A DNA stretch of 42,980 nt from Planctomycetota bacterium. GTDB taxonomy: Bacteria > Planctomycetota > UBA1135. The notes under the pieces are model-generated. The model was not told where the DNA came from and made no database searches. It worked only from the letters and a program-made list of their open reading frames with translations. Shown here in pieces: positions 7,998 to 15,108 of the stretch. Made by a program: the position numbers and the translations under genes. The stretch covers positions 1 to 42,980 of the forward strand of contig JAQBXR010000020.1 in NCBI GenBank assembly GCA_027623295.1. Reading direction: 5' to 3'. Each line of letters begins with the position of its first letter. The first letter of the stretch is position 1.

Positions 7998-8819
7998 ATG
8001 AACGATCAAGCTCTTACTGAAGAAGTTGAAACTGAAGAGTTTCAGCACCTCAAGGTGGACATCGATGATGCCGGCTTGGCATGGTTGGTCATCTCTCGCC
8101 CGAAAGCGATGAATGCCCTCAACTCGGAAGTCATCGAGGAGTTGCGTGATGCACTCGTCGAATTGGTTTCCTACGAAGACGTGCACGCGATCATCATCAC
8201 TGGCGATGGCGACAAAGCCTTTGTCGCTGGTGCCGATATCGCGGAGTTCACTGGCTTGACCCCGTACGAAGCGCGTGCACTCAGCCAAACTGGTCAAGAT
8301 GTTCTTGCCACCATTGAGGCTAGCCCTATTCCTGTCATCGCCATGATCAATGGCTTTGCACTAGGTGGCGGACTAGAACTTGCAATGGCATGTCATCTAC
8401 GCGTGGCCTCGACCGATGCCATGCTCGGCCTTCCAGAAGTGAGCCTCGGCTTGATTCCAGGGTTTGGCGGTACCCAACGTTTGTCGCGTTTGGCTTCTCC
8501 AGGCGTTGCCCGTGAGTGGATTTTGACTGGCGAAATGTTCAGCGCGGCAGAAGCGCATCGTGTTGGCGTGGTGAATCGCATTGCCGCTCCAGACGCATTG
8601 CGTGAAACGACTGCTAAGTTGGCATCGTCCATCACCAAGCGTGGTCCCATCGCTGTAGCTACCGGCCTCGACGTTATCCGTCGCGGTTTGGAAGTAGGGC
8701 AGACCGAAGGTGAGAACATTGAGGCCGATGCATTCGGCATGTTGTTCGCCACCGAAGATCAAACTGAAGGCACAGCGGCATTCCTTGAGAAGCGCAAGCC
8801 TGTGTTCCTCGGGCGCTAA
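7998..8819 (+). CDS. Enoyl-CoA hydratase/isomerase family protein
   Basis: A crotonase-fold enzyme of 273 residues that hydrates trans-2-enoyl-CoA in beta-oxidation. The oxyanion-hole and catalytic elements are visible: AGADIAEF, GGGLELAMACHLR with the first catalytic Glu, and PEVSLGLIPGFGGTQRL with the second. Both glutamates are present, which favours true hydratase activity over other crotonases. It is the last gene of the thiolase-isomerase run. With the thiolases at 4874 and 9990 it forms part of a fatty-acid degradation set, although no acyl-CoA or 3-hydroxyacyl-CoA dehydrogenase is in the window. A strong hairpin terminator follows. Confidence 0.94.
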   Translation: MNDQALTEEVETEEFQHLKVDIDDAGLAWLVISRPKAMNALNSEVIEELRDALVELVSYEDVHAIIITGDGDKAFVAGADIAEFTGLTPYEARALSQTGQDVLATIEASPIPVIAMINGFALGGGLELAMACHLRVASTDAMLGLPEVSLGLIPGFGGTQRLSRLASPGVAREWILTGEMFSAAEAHRVGVVNRIAAPDALRETTAKLASSITKRGPIAVATGLDVIRRGLEVGQTEGENIEADAFGMLFATEDQTEGTAAFLEKRKPVFLGR

Positions 8820-8837
8820 GACTGAGGCTTTAAAAGC

Positions 8838-8874
8838 AAAAGGCCGGGAGCACTGCATGTGCTCCCGGCCTTTT
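8838..8874. terminator. Bidirectional terminator
   Basis: A 16-bp perfect stem (8838-8853 with 8859-8874) has a 5-base loop, with A-rich sequence on the left and TTTT on the right. It sits between the convergent enoyl-CoA hydratase gene and the minus-strand secreted protein gene and can serve both. Confidence 0.9.
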
Positions 8875-8888
8875 CTATTTTCTTGCGC

Positions 8889-9704
8889 TTATAGAGTTGC
8901 GACTTGGCTAACCAAGCAGCTCGACATATCGACCACTTGGACCAATCGTCCACATAAGCCTGCGGGGGGATTGAAGTTCAAAGAGAAGTTGCCATTCGCA
9001 TCAGCATTAAAGAAGCCTGCAAGTGTTGGAGCAGAAATGTCCAGGACTGCACCGGCACAAGAGCCGCTTGGAATCACAAAGTTTCCAGCATTACCATGTG
9101 CGATGGCAAGTTGTGCACCAGCATTGGCTCCGGTCACGGTCAAGGTTTTGCCTCCAGGGCAAGCACCTGTAATGGAAAGATTCGGACCACCGTATTCATG
9201 GTTGTCCACGATGGGGCTAGAAGGTTGCTGCGTTGCCCAAATCTTGACCGAGGCGATTGGCCCGCCTTGGTAGGAGAAGGGGACGCCAGTGCCGTCGATC
9301 ACAGCAATGCCAGTGGTGGTAGACAGAAGCACACGGCCTGGGCCGAAGACCTCAACAGTGACCGCATCTGGTGCGGTATTGAACACCATGATGTCGAAGG
9401 AGACGTTGGTCACAGGAGGGTCGTATTGCATGACCAGGTCCAGGCCAGCGCCACAAAGGTTGCGCGAAGTTTGACCGAAAAAGCCGTTTCCGTTCCATTG
9501 TAGGAACGGCCCACCGGTGGAATAGGTGCAGCCTGGCATGACTAGGTTGGGGCCAAATCCGTTGGCAATAGTCGTGTGGTCTAGGAGAGAGAGCCCAAGT
9601 GGAGTACCAGCGCCATTGGCGACAGGGTAGGTCTCAAAGTCTTCAACGGTTTGAGCGGAGAGCGGCGCACAAAGGGCGCCGAGGATAAGTAGGTTTTGAA
9701 GCAT
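8889..9704 (-). CDS. Secreted protein with planctomycete-type C-terminal beta domain
   Basis: I recognise no enzyme. From the chosen start the protein has 271 residues and begins MLQNLLILGALCAPLSAQT, a clear signal peptide cleaved near residue 18. The middle part is beta-rich (for example VSFDIMVFNTAPDAVTVEVF) and resembles a carbohydrate-binding or surface beta-sandwich. The last 90 or so residues contain the pattern CPGGKTLTVTG, a G-rich middle with SGSCAG, and CGRLVQVVD-SSC. I associate this Cys-paired module with secreted planctomycete proteins, where it may act as an adhesion or sorting domain. An upstream in-frame start at 9758 would place 18 residues before the signal peptide and is rejected. 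The gene is transcribed alone. Confidence 0.7.
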   Translation of the reverse strand: MLQNLLILGALCAPLSAQTVEDFETYPVANGAGTPLGLSLLDHTTIANGFGPNLVMPGCTYSTGGPFLQWNGNGFFGQTSRNLCGAGLDLVMQYDPPVTNVSFDIMVFNTAPDAVTVEVFGPGRVLLSTTTGIAVIDGTGVPFSYQGGPIASVKIWATQQPSSPIVDNHEYGGPNLSITGACPGGKTLTVTGANAGAQLAIAHGNAGNFVIPSGSCAGAVLDISAPTLAGFFNADANGNFSLNFNPPAGLCGRLVQVVDMSSCLVSQVATL

Positions 9705-9989
9705 GACGGGGAAGCAGTGAGTTCGGAATCCCTGGAGCGGGACCATCCACCCCAGCAAAGCCTGTGCCCTATGGATTGAGATTTCGTATTAAGTGCCTAA
9801 GAACCGGGCCTTGAATCGGACCACCTCAAGCCTATTTCTTACCGTATTCCATTTTCTGGCCCACTGAGGCAAGCCACGGATCTCGGTGAATTCACAGCGC
9901 AGTTCCGCGAAGATTAGAACCCTCCGCCTTGTTAGAATCTATGCTAAAATCTACCCCATCTCCGGGTGGAAAAAACGCGAAAACATCCC

Positions 9990-11186
9990 ATGAGTAAGCA
10001 ACTGGTGATCGTCGGCGGGGCTCGAACCGCTATGGCTGAATTCTCCGGCACCCCCGGATACGGCCTCTTCAAAACTCAAACCGCTACCGATCTCGGTGGT
10101 CATGCCATCCGCGCCGCCTTGGAGCGGTCGGGCGTGAGGCCTGAGCAGGTGCAGCACGTGGTTATGGGCAATGCCATGCAGACCTCGGCCGATGCCATCT
10201 ATGGTGCGCGTCATGCCGGCCTCAAAGCTGGCTTGGCAAATGAAGTGCCGGCGCTGACCGTCAACCGTTTGTGCGGTTCCGGGATTCAGTCGGTCTTGAG
10301 TGCGGCTTACATGATTATGGCTGGTGATGCCGATGTCGTGGTGGCAGGTGGCATGGAAAACATGTCGCAAGCGCCCCACGTTCTGCGCGGTGCACGCGAT
10401 GGCTATCGCTTGGGCGTGTCTCCGCAGTTGGAGGACTCCCTGTTTGAATCCTTGAAGGATCCTTACTGCGGTTACTTCATGGCGCAGACTGCGGAAAACT
10501 TGGCGACCAAGTACTCCATCACCCGTGAGGAGCAAGATGCATATGCCTTGCGGAGTCATCAACTCGGCGCAGCAGCTGTACAGAGCGGCGTGTTTGCCGA
10601 TGAGATTGTTCCGGTCACCGTGAAGGCCGGCCGCAAAGAGTTCGTGGTCGACACCGATGATCACATTCGTCCGGAAACCACCCTCGAAGGCCTCGCCAAT
10701 TTGCGCGCAGCTTTCGGTAAGGAAGGCACCGTGACGGCTGGAAATGCATCTGGCATCGTCGATGGTGCTGCAGCGCTCATCATTACCACCGAAGAGAAAG
10801 CGAAGGCCGAAGGCTGGAATATCCGCGCCAGGATTCGCTCTTGGGGAACCGCCGGTGTGGAGCCAGAACTCATGGGCTTTGGTCCTGTTCCCTCGATGCA
10901 GATGGCAGCCAAAAAGGCTGGTGTGGCCATGGGGGACATTGATTACATTGAGATCAACGAGGCTTTCTCTGCGCAGTACTTGGCATGTGAGAAAGTTTTG
11001 GAGCTCGATCGCGATAAGTGCAACGTGAATGGTGGCGCAGTGGCGATCGGTCACCCACTGGGTGCAACTGGTACACGTTTACTGCTAACCCTCATGCATC
11101 AGCTGGAGCGGAGCGGTAAGTCGACCGGCATGGCTTCGGCTTGTATCGGTGGCGGACAAGGCATCGCCATGATGATCGAGCGCTAG
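9990..11186 (+). CDS. Acetyl-CoA C-acetyltransferase (thiolase), second copy
   Basis: A 398-residue thiolase with all catalytic motifs: Cys95 in NRLCGSG, EINEAFSAQ, the GHPLGATGTR His loop, and the C-terminal Cys in CIGGGQG. It is only moderately similar to the thiolase at 4874 and is not a recent duplicate. The standard CxGGG motif is intact here. It may serve acetoacetyl-CoA or medium-chain substrates, and the specificity cannot be read from sequence alone. ATG 9990 gives MSKQLVIVGGARTAM. An in-frame GTG at 9966 is possible but adds no recognisable residues. An extended -10-like TGCTAAAAT at about 9943-9951 is the only promoter hint. A hairpin follows the gene. Confidence 0.93.
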   Translation: MSKQLVIVGGARTAMAEFSGTPGYGLFKTQTATDLGGHAIRAALERSGVRPEQVQHVVMGNAMQTSADAIYGARHAGLKAGLANEVPALTVNRLCGSGIQSVLSAAYMIMAGDADVVVAGGMENMSQAPHVLRGARDGYRLGVSPQLEDSLFESLKDPYCGYFMAQTAENLATKYSITREEQDAYALRSHQLGAAAVQSGVFADEIVPVTVKAGRKEFVVDTDDHIRPETTLEGLANLRAAFGKEGTVTAGNASGIVDGAAALIITTEEKAKAEGWNIRARIRSWGTAGVEPELMGFGPVPSMQMAAKKAGVAMGDIDYIEINEAFSAQYLACEKVLELDRDKCNVNGGAVAIGHPLGATGTRLLLTLMHQLERSGKSTGMASACIGGGQGIAMMIER

Positions 11187-11215
11187 TACGAATTATCCCC
11201 TCAGTTTGGCCTAAC

Positions 11216-11250
11216 AGTGCCTCAGCTACTATGATTGTGGCGGAGGCACT
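11216..11250 (+). terminator. Terminator after the second thiolase
   Basis: The outer stem AGTGCCTC/GAGGCACT (11216-11223 with 11243-11250) continues past one mismatch into GCTAC/GTGGC (11225-11229 with 11237-11241) around a 7-base loop, and TTCC follows. The T-tract is short, so strength is uncertain. Confidence 0.55.
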
Positions 11251-11356
11251 TTCCATTGGCAGCAAAAAAACCAACCGAGACCGTCGTAGTCGACATAGAC
11301 ATTCCCTTTTGGAGGTGGGTGTCCATTATGGTGTGGAATGCGGGAGGTGCAAACTA

Positions 11357-12013
11357 GTGGAGAAGGTCTTCTGGGAAGATCGCTGGGACGAGGAGAGAAT
11401 TGGCTTCCATCAGTCGGTTTTTAATGAGTACCTTTTGCAGTTCTGGCCGCAAGTTGGCGCACCAGAAGGGGCGAAAGTATTTGTTCCCTTGTGCGGAAAA
11501 ACCCTGGACCTGCATTGGCTGCAGCAGCAAGGCCATAAAGTGCTTGGCAACGAAGTAGTCGATAAAGCCGTCGATGATTTCTTTCGCGAAGCTGACCTGC
11601 AGCCAACGCGCGAAGAGCAAGGTGGCGTGACCGCCCTTGAGGCAAAGGGCATCTGCATTCTGCTCGGTGATTTTTTCGACTTAACCGCAGAACATTTAGA
11701 GGGCGTGACTGCTTGGTATGACCGTGCAGCCCAAGTGGCTTTGCCGCCAGAAACGCGTAAACGTTACTATGCGCATTTACACTCCATTCTCCCTGCAGGT
11801 GCCGTAGGCTTGAGTTTGGCCTTTGAGTATCCACAGGAAGAAATGCCCGGGCCACCCTTCTCGATTGAAGAATCTGAAATCCGCAAGCACTATGCCGATG
11901 GCTTCAAAATCGAATTGGTCGGACGCCGTGACCGTTTGGCTTTTGAGCCTACGCTGAAAGAAAAAGGTTTGTCGCGTGCGAACGAGGTGATTTACCTCAT
12001 GGAACGAATCTAA
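11357..12013 (+). CDS. tpm: Thiopurine S-methyltransferase
   Basis: A 218-residue SAM-dependent methyltransferase of the TPMT family, matching the length of bacterial members. The family N-terminal pattern FWEDRWDEERIGFHQ is present, followed by the SAM-binding VFVPLCGKTLDLHWL and GNEVV. YDRAAQVALP is the central family motif, and the end is EVIYLMERI. Bacterial members methylate thiopurines and selenium or tellurium compounds. The start is a GTG at 11357, chosen because GGGAGG lies 9 bases upstream and the protein then begins at the family's normal position. The open frame extends further upstream without homology. The kinase remnant begins three bases downstream. Confidence 0.9.
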   Translation: MEKVFWEDRWDEERIGFHQSVFNEYLLQFWPQVGAPEGAKVFVPLCGKTLDLHWLQQQGHKVLGNEVVDKAVDDFFREADLQPTREEQGGVTALEAKGICILLGDFFDLTAEHLEGVTAWYDRAAQVALPPETRKRYYAHLHSILPAGAVGLSLAFEYPQEEMPGPPFSIEESEIRKHYADGFKIELVGRRDRLAFEPTLKEKGLSRANEVIYLMERI

Positions 12014-12016
12014 GCT

Positions 12017-12322
12017 GTGTTGCGCCCAATCCTTCCGGATGAGGCTTGGCAGGCATTGGAGGAGGCATTTGCATGGGCCGATCGCCAAAGTTCCGAGGTG
12101 CAGCAGCAGTTTTTAGAGGAGTTACGCGAAAATCGGCCGGAGTTGGTGAGTGATTTGGAAGCCATGTTGTCGGGAACTCATTGTGCGGAGCGCTTTGAAG
12201 ACCCAGACTTCGAGCAAGATCTGATTGAAGATTTAGGCCATAAAACTTCTCGAGTCGGTGAAGAGTTTGGGCCTTATCGGATTCTGGAAGTCCTCGCCTC
12301 GGGCGGCATGGTGAAGCGGTAA
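12017..12322 (+). pseudogene. Truncated Ser/Thr protein kinase remnant
   Basis: The 101-residue frame has the helical N-terminal module usual in planctomycete-type protein kinases (a DEAWQALEEAF start, a FLEELRENRPELVSDLEAML middle). It then enters the kinase domain at FGPYRILEVLASGGM, the strand and first part of the Gly-rich loop. It stops three residues later (VKR then TAA), exactly where GVVY-like sequence should follow. No continuation of the kinase is visible in any frame, because the CPBP protease gene begins 7 bases later. I infer an internal deletion that removed almost all of the kinase. A short functional protein cannot be excluded. Confidence 0.6.
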
Positions 12323-12328
12323 AATGGG

Positions 12329-13015
12329 TTGGTGCAGGACGACAAACCACGACCACGCGTAGGTATCGACCTGCGGCATCAATATAGCTCCCGCGAAGCC
12401 AACCTTTGGGTGCTTGCGGGCCTGCTTGCTGTGGCCTTCGACATGTTCTTGGTCAACAAGGGCCTTGCGTTTTCGTGGGTGCGCGCGCTTTCGCCCATGA
12501 TTGCACTATTGTTCTTTGAGGAGCAACGGCGTAAACGTCCGAGCAAAGGGTGGCCAGGCGTGTCCCCGAATGGAGGCACAAGGTTATGGATCAAGGTCAG
12601 CCTGATTGTGAGCGCTTGGGCGATTCTGCTTTGGGTGCTGCTATATGGCGTTTCCGCGCTGTTCGATTTTGGACCGGGTTTTGCAAAGGTCGACCCCGAC
12701 CACATACCGGTCCAGTTTTTATCGATAACCATGATTGCTCCTATCTTGGAGGAAGGCGTCTACCGCATTCTTCTATGCACAGCTCTGGCTACGAAATTCC
12801 GTCACCGTACGGTGGTGGCCATCAGCGGTACTTTGTTCGCACTTCTGCATCTGCTTTACGGCAATCTCGCGCCGACCAACCTGCTCGCAGGCTACCTTCT
12901 GTCCTGGGCATATCTCATGAGTGGAAGCCTGTGGATTCCCATTCTCTGGCATGCGGTCGGGAACATGGCAATTTTGAGCGTCGGCATGATTTTGTTCTTA
13001 ATGGCCGGCGGCTAA
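12329..13015 (+). CDS. CPBP-family intramembrane glutamic protease
   Basis: A 228-residue multi-pass membrane protein of the CAAX-protease/bacteriocin-processing (CPBP/Abi) family. The three family motifs are present: EEGVYR (Glu141, Glu142, Arg146), FALLH (Phe170, His174) and HAVGN (His208, Asn212). Hydrophobic segments cover about 26-44, 47-63, 88-110, 130-152, 162-185 and 188-224. Members cleave within or near the membrane, and some confer self-immunity to bacteriocins. The substrate here is unknown. The TTG at 12329 and a GTG at 12332 are both possible starts, and no strong ribosome site helps the choice. It follows the kinase remnant closely, so it may be a passenger of an older kinase operon. 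Confidence 0.85.
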   Translation: MVQDDKPRPRVGIDLRHQYSSREANLWVLAGLLAVAFDMFLVNKGLAFSWVRALSPMIALLFFEEQRRKRPSKGWPGVSPNGGTRLWIKVSLIVSAWAILLWVLLYGVSALFDFGPGFAKVDPDHIPVQFLSITMIAPILEEGVYRILLCTALATKFRHRTVVAISGTLFALLHLLYGNLAPTNLLAGYLLSWAYLMSGSLWIPILWHAVGNMAILSVGMILFLMAGG

Positions 13016-13016
13016 A

Positions 13017-13030
13017 GGCTGCGAACAGCC
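13017..13030 (+). terminator. Weak hairpin after the CPBP gene
   Basis: GGCTG-CGAA-CAGCC forms a 5-bp stem with a tetraloop and is followed by a second small stem (CAGG/CCTG). There is no T-tract, so this may be a transcript end or only a small RNA structure. Confidence 0.3.
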
Positions 13031-13063
13031 CTCAGGCTCGACCTGAACTCGTGGCGCGGTCGC

Positions 13064-13072
13064 TGGTACAAT
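13064..13072 (+). promoter_or_regulatory. Extended -10 promoter candidate for the aconitase operon
   Basis: TGGTACAAT matches an extended -10 element (TGnTATAAT with one difference). It lies 44 bases upstream of the aconitase-family start. No good -35 box is visible. The leader that follows contains a small CGGG-GTAAT-CCCG hairpin. Confidence 0.4.
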
Positions 13073-13116
13073 CTCGCTCTTGAAAACGGGGTAATCCCGC
13101 GTAAAGAAGCAAGAAA

Positions 13117-15105
13117 ATGAGCGATTCCTGGCCCCCCTCCGCTGTCCGATTCAACCCGGAAAAACGTGTCCTATTCCTTACCAAGGACCTGGATTTGTTG
13201 CGTAAACAACTCTACGAAGGTCTAAATCTTCGTATGGAGGATTTGACGCTTGACGACTTGATTGATGACATCAACACCGATGTCATGACTCCTGCCTGGG
13301 TTTGTTTCCGTCACCGCCCAGCCGACATTGCCCTCGATGCTTACGCTGGCCTGCTCGATGAATCGGGCAAGCGCGTTTTTCATACTCGCGCCCTGATGGA
13401 CGGCAACTTTGAAGCCATCGTTTCGGGTTATCGCAAAGGCACCGGCTCCAGTCGCGAGACTGCTGCGCAGTGCGAGCGCTGGAGTGGCATTCGGTATGTC
13501 TTCGCAGCAAGCTTTGCGCCGATTCACGAGCGTAACAACATAAACCTTGGTCAGTTGATGGGAGACCACGCCATGGTGACTCGTTTGCAGAGTGGCGAAA
13601 GCGTGGACTTGAAGGAGTTCACCGAAGGTTATGACCCGGTGACGCAAGTGATTTTGGAACAGGGTGGTTTATTCCCGTTCTCCAAGAAAGTTGTGGGTGG
13701 CGAGATCAAGGTGCCAGCAAACGCTACCGGCAAATGCGGCATGACCATGGCTGAGAAAATGATCGCAGCCAAAATGCTCAACCCTGGAGCGGCCGGCGCT
13801 TATGTTCAGGCCGACGATCCAGTTTTGGCCGAGGTCGATGGCGGCTACAGTCACGAATTCACCACCGCTCAAGTGCACGATTTTTTGAGTGCTGAATTTG
13901 GAGAGGACTATCAGGTGAAGAATCCTGAAAAGCTAGCGGTCTTCGAGGACCACCTGCTTTACGCAGATGGTGTCGCTCGTTTCGCGCCCTTCGTTGAGCA
14001 GATTCAAACTCTGCGAGATCTGCAAAAGGTTTTCCAAAAGCACACCGGCGTCCGCGATTACTCGGCGAAGGATGGCGTGAGCCCGGGCATCTGTCACCAA
14101 GTGGCGCGTGAAGAATTTGTCGACCCAGGTGACTTCATTCAGGCCACCGATTCGCACACCTGCATGGGTGGCGGCTCGAATGCGTTGACTTACGGCGTAG
14201 GTGCAACCGAATACGCGGCCCTCATTCACTCTGGCTTCACTTTCGTAAAGGTTCCGGAAACGATTCGTTTCGATCTGGTCGGCGAGTTGAACCCCGGATG
14301 CACCGCGAAAGACGTCATGCTCTTCATTTTGAATAGCTATGCGAAGAATGAAGACACTTTGAACTGTTCGATGGAGTTCGGTGGCCCTGGCATGCACAGC
14401 ATGTCGGTGGATGAACGCGCCACCTTGTGCAACATGGCTACGGAGTGCACGGCGCGCACCGGCATTTGCGAAGGGGATGAACTGCTTGCCGCATGGTTAG
14501 CGGAACGTCGTCCGGGTAAAACTGCGGAAGAAATTGCCAAGACCTTTGTCTTTCCAGATGAAGATGCGGTTTACAAAGGCGGACGTTTTGAAGTCGATTT
14601 GTCGACCATCAAACCGCGCGTGGCAACTCCGGGTGACCCAACTTACGGCAAGGAAATCGCTGAGCTTGAAGAGATCGCGATTGACATTGCCTATGGTGGT
14701 TCTTGCACCGCTGGCAAGATCGATGACTTTAAGTTTTATGCGCAGGTTTGTGCGGAAGCGAAAGAGGCTGGCTTGAAGGTGAAGCAAGGCTCCGAGTTTT
14801 TCATTCAGTTTGGCAGTAAATCGGTACAGGATTACGCCCGCCAGCAGGGATGGATTGAGTTGTTTGAAAGTGTCGGCGTAACTTTGATTGAACCCGGTTG
14901 TGGTGCATGCATTGGTTGCGGTCCAGGCGTTTCGGACCACTCCGAACAAGTCACGGTGAGTGCCATCAACCGCAACTTTGCCGGCCGCAGCGGCCCTGGG
15001 CAGTTGTACTTGGCAAGTCCACTTACGGTGGCGGCCTCTGCGTTTACTGGGCACATCACTTCCTTCCGTGAAGGCATGTTCCTGGCCACCCCAGCAGGTG
15101 TTTAG
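13117..15105 (+). CDS. Fused aconitase/3-isopropylmalate dehydratase family enzyme, swivel domain first
   Basis: A 662-residue [4Fe-4S] hydro-lyase. Residues about 45-200 are the small swivel (LeuD-like) domain, with DDINTDVMTPAW and the catalytic-serine loop GTGSSRE (108-114). Residues about 270-662 are the large (LeuC-like) domain. Its cluster cysteines are Cys349 in DSHTC and Cys595/Cys598 in PGCGACIGC. Other family marks are YGGSCTAGKIDDF and MEFGGPGMHSMSVDERATLCNM. The order swivel-then-catalytic is the reverse of AcnA. It recalls AcnB but without its N-terminal HEAT domain. It isomerises a 2- or 3-hydroxy acid such as citrate or isopropylmalate, and the true substrate is not readable here. 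The ABC exporter genes follow three bases later. Confidence 0.85.
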   Translation: MSDSWPPSAVRFNPEKRVLFLTKDLDLLRKQLYEGLNLRMEDLTLDDLIDDINTDVMTPAWVCFRHRPADIALDAYAGLLDESGKRVFHTRALMDGNFEAIVSGYRKGTGSSRETAAQCERWSGIRYVFAASFAPIHERNNINLGQLMGDHAMVTRLQSGESVDLKEFTEGYDPVTQVILEQGGLFPFSKKVVGGEIKVPANATGKCGMTMAEKMIAAKMLNPGAAGAYVQADDPVLAEVDGGYSHEFTTAQVHDFLSAEFGEDYQVKNPEKLAVFEDHLLYADGVARFAPFVEQIQTLRDLQKVFQKHTGVRDYSAKDGVSPGICHQVAREEFVDPGDFIQATDSHTCMGGGSNALTYGVGATEYAALIHSGFTFVKVPETIRFDLVGELNPGCTAKDVMLFILNSYAKNEDTLNCSMEFGGPGMHSMSVDERATLCNMATECTARTGICEGDELLAAWLAERRPGKTAEEIAKTFVFPDEDAVYKGGRFEVDLSTIKPRVATPGDPTYGKEIAELEEIAIDIAYGGSCTAGKIDDFKFYAQVCAEAKEAGLKVKQGSEFFIQFGSKSVQDYARQQGWIELFESVGVTLIEPGCGACIGCGPGVSDHSEQVTVSAINRNFAGRSGPGQLYLASPLTVAASAFTGHITSFREGMFLATPAGV

Positions 15106-15108
15106 CCT

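Noticed and set aside
9951-11054. Minus-strand open frame of 367 codons
   Set aside because: It lies fully antisense to the second thiolase, whose catalytic motifs are intact, and its His/Cys-rich translation matches no family.
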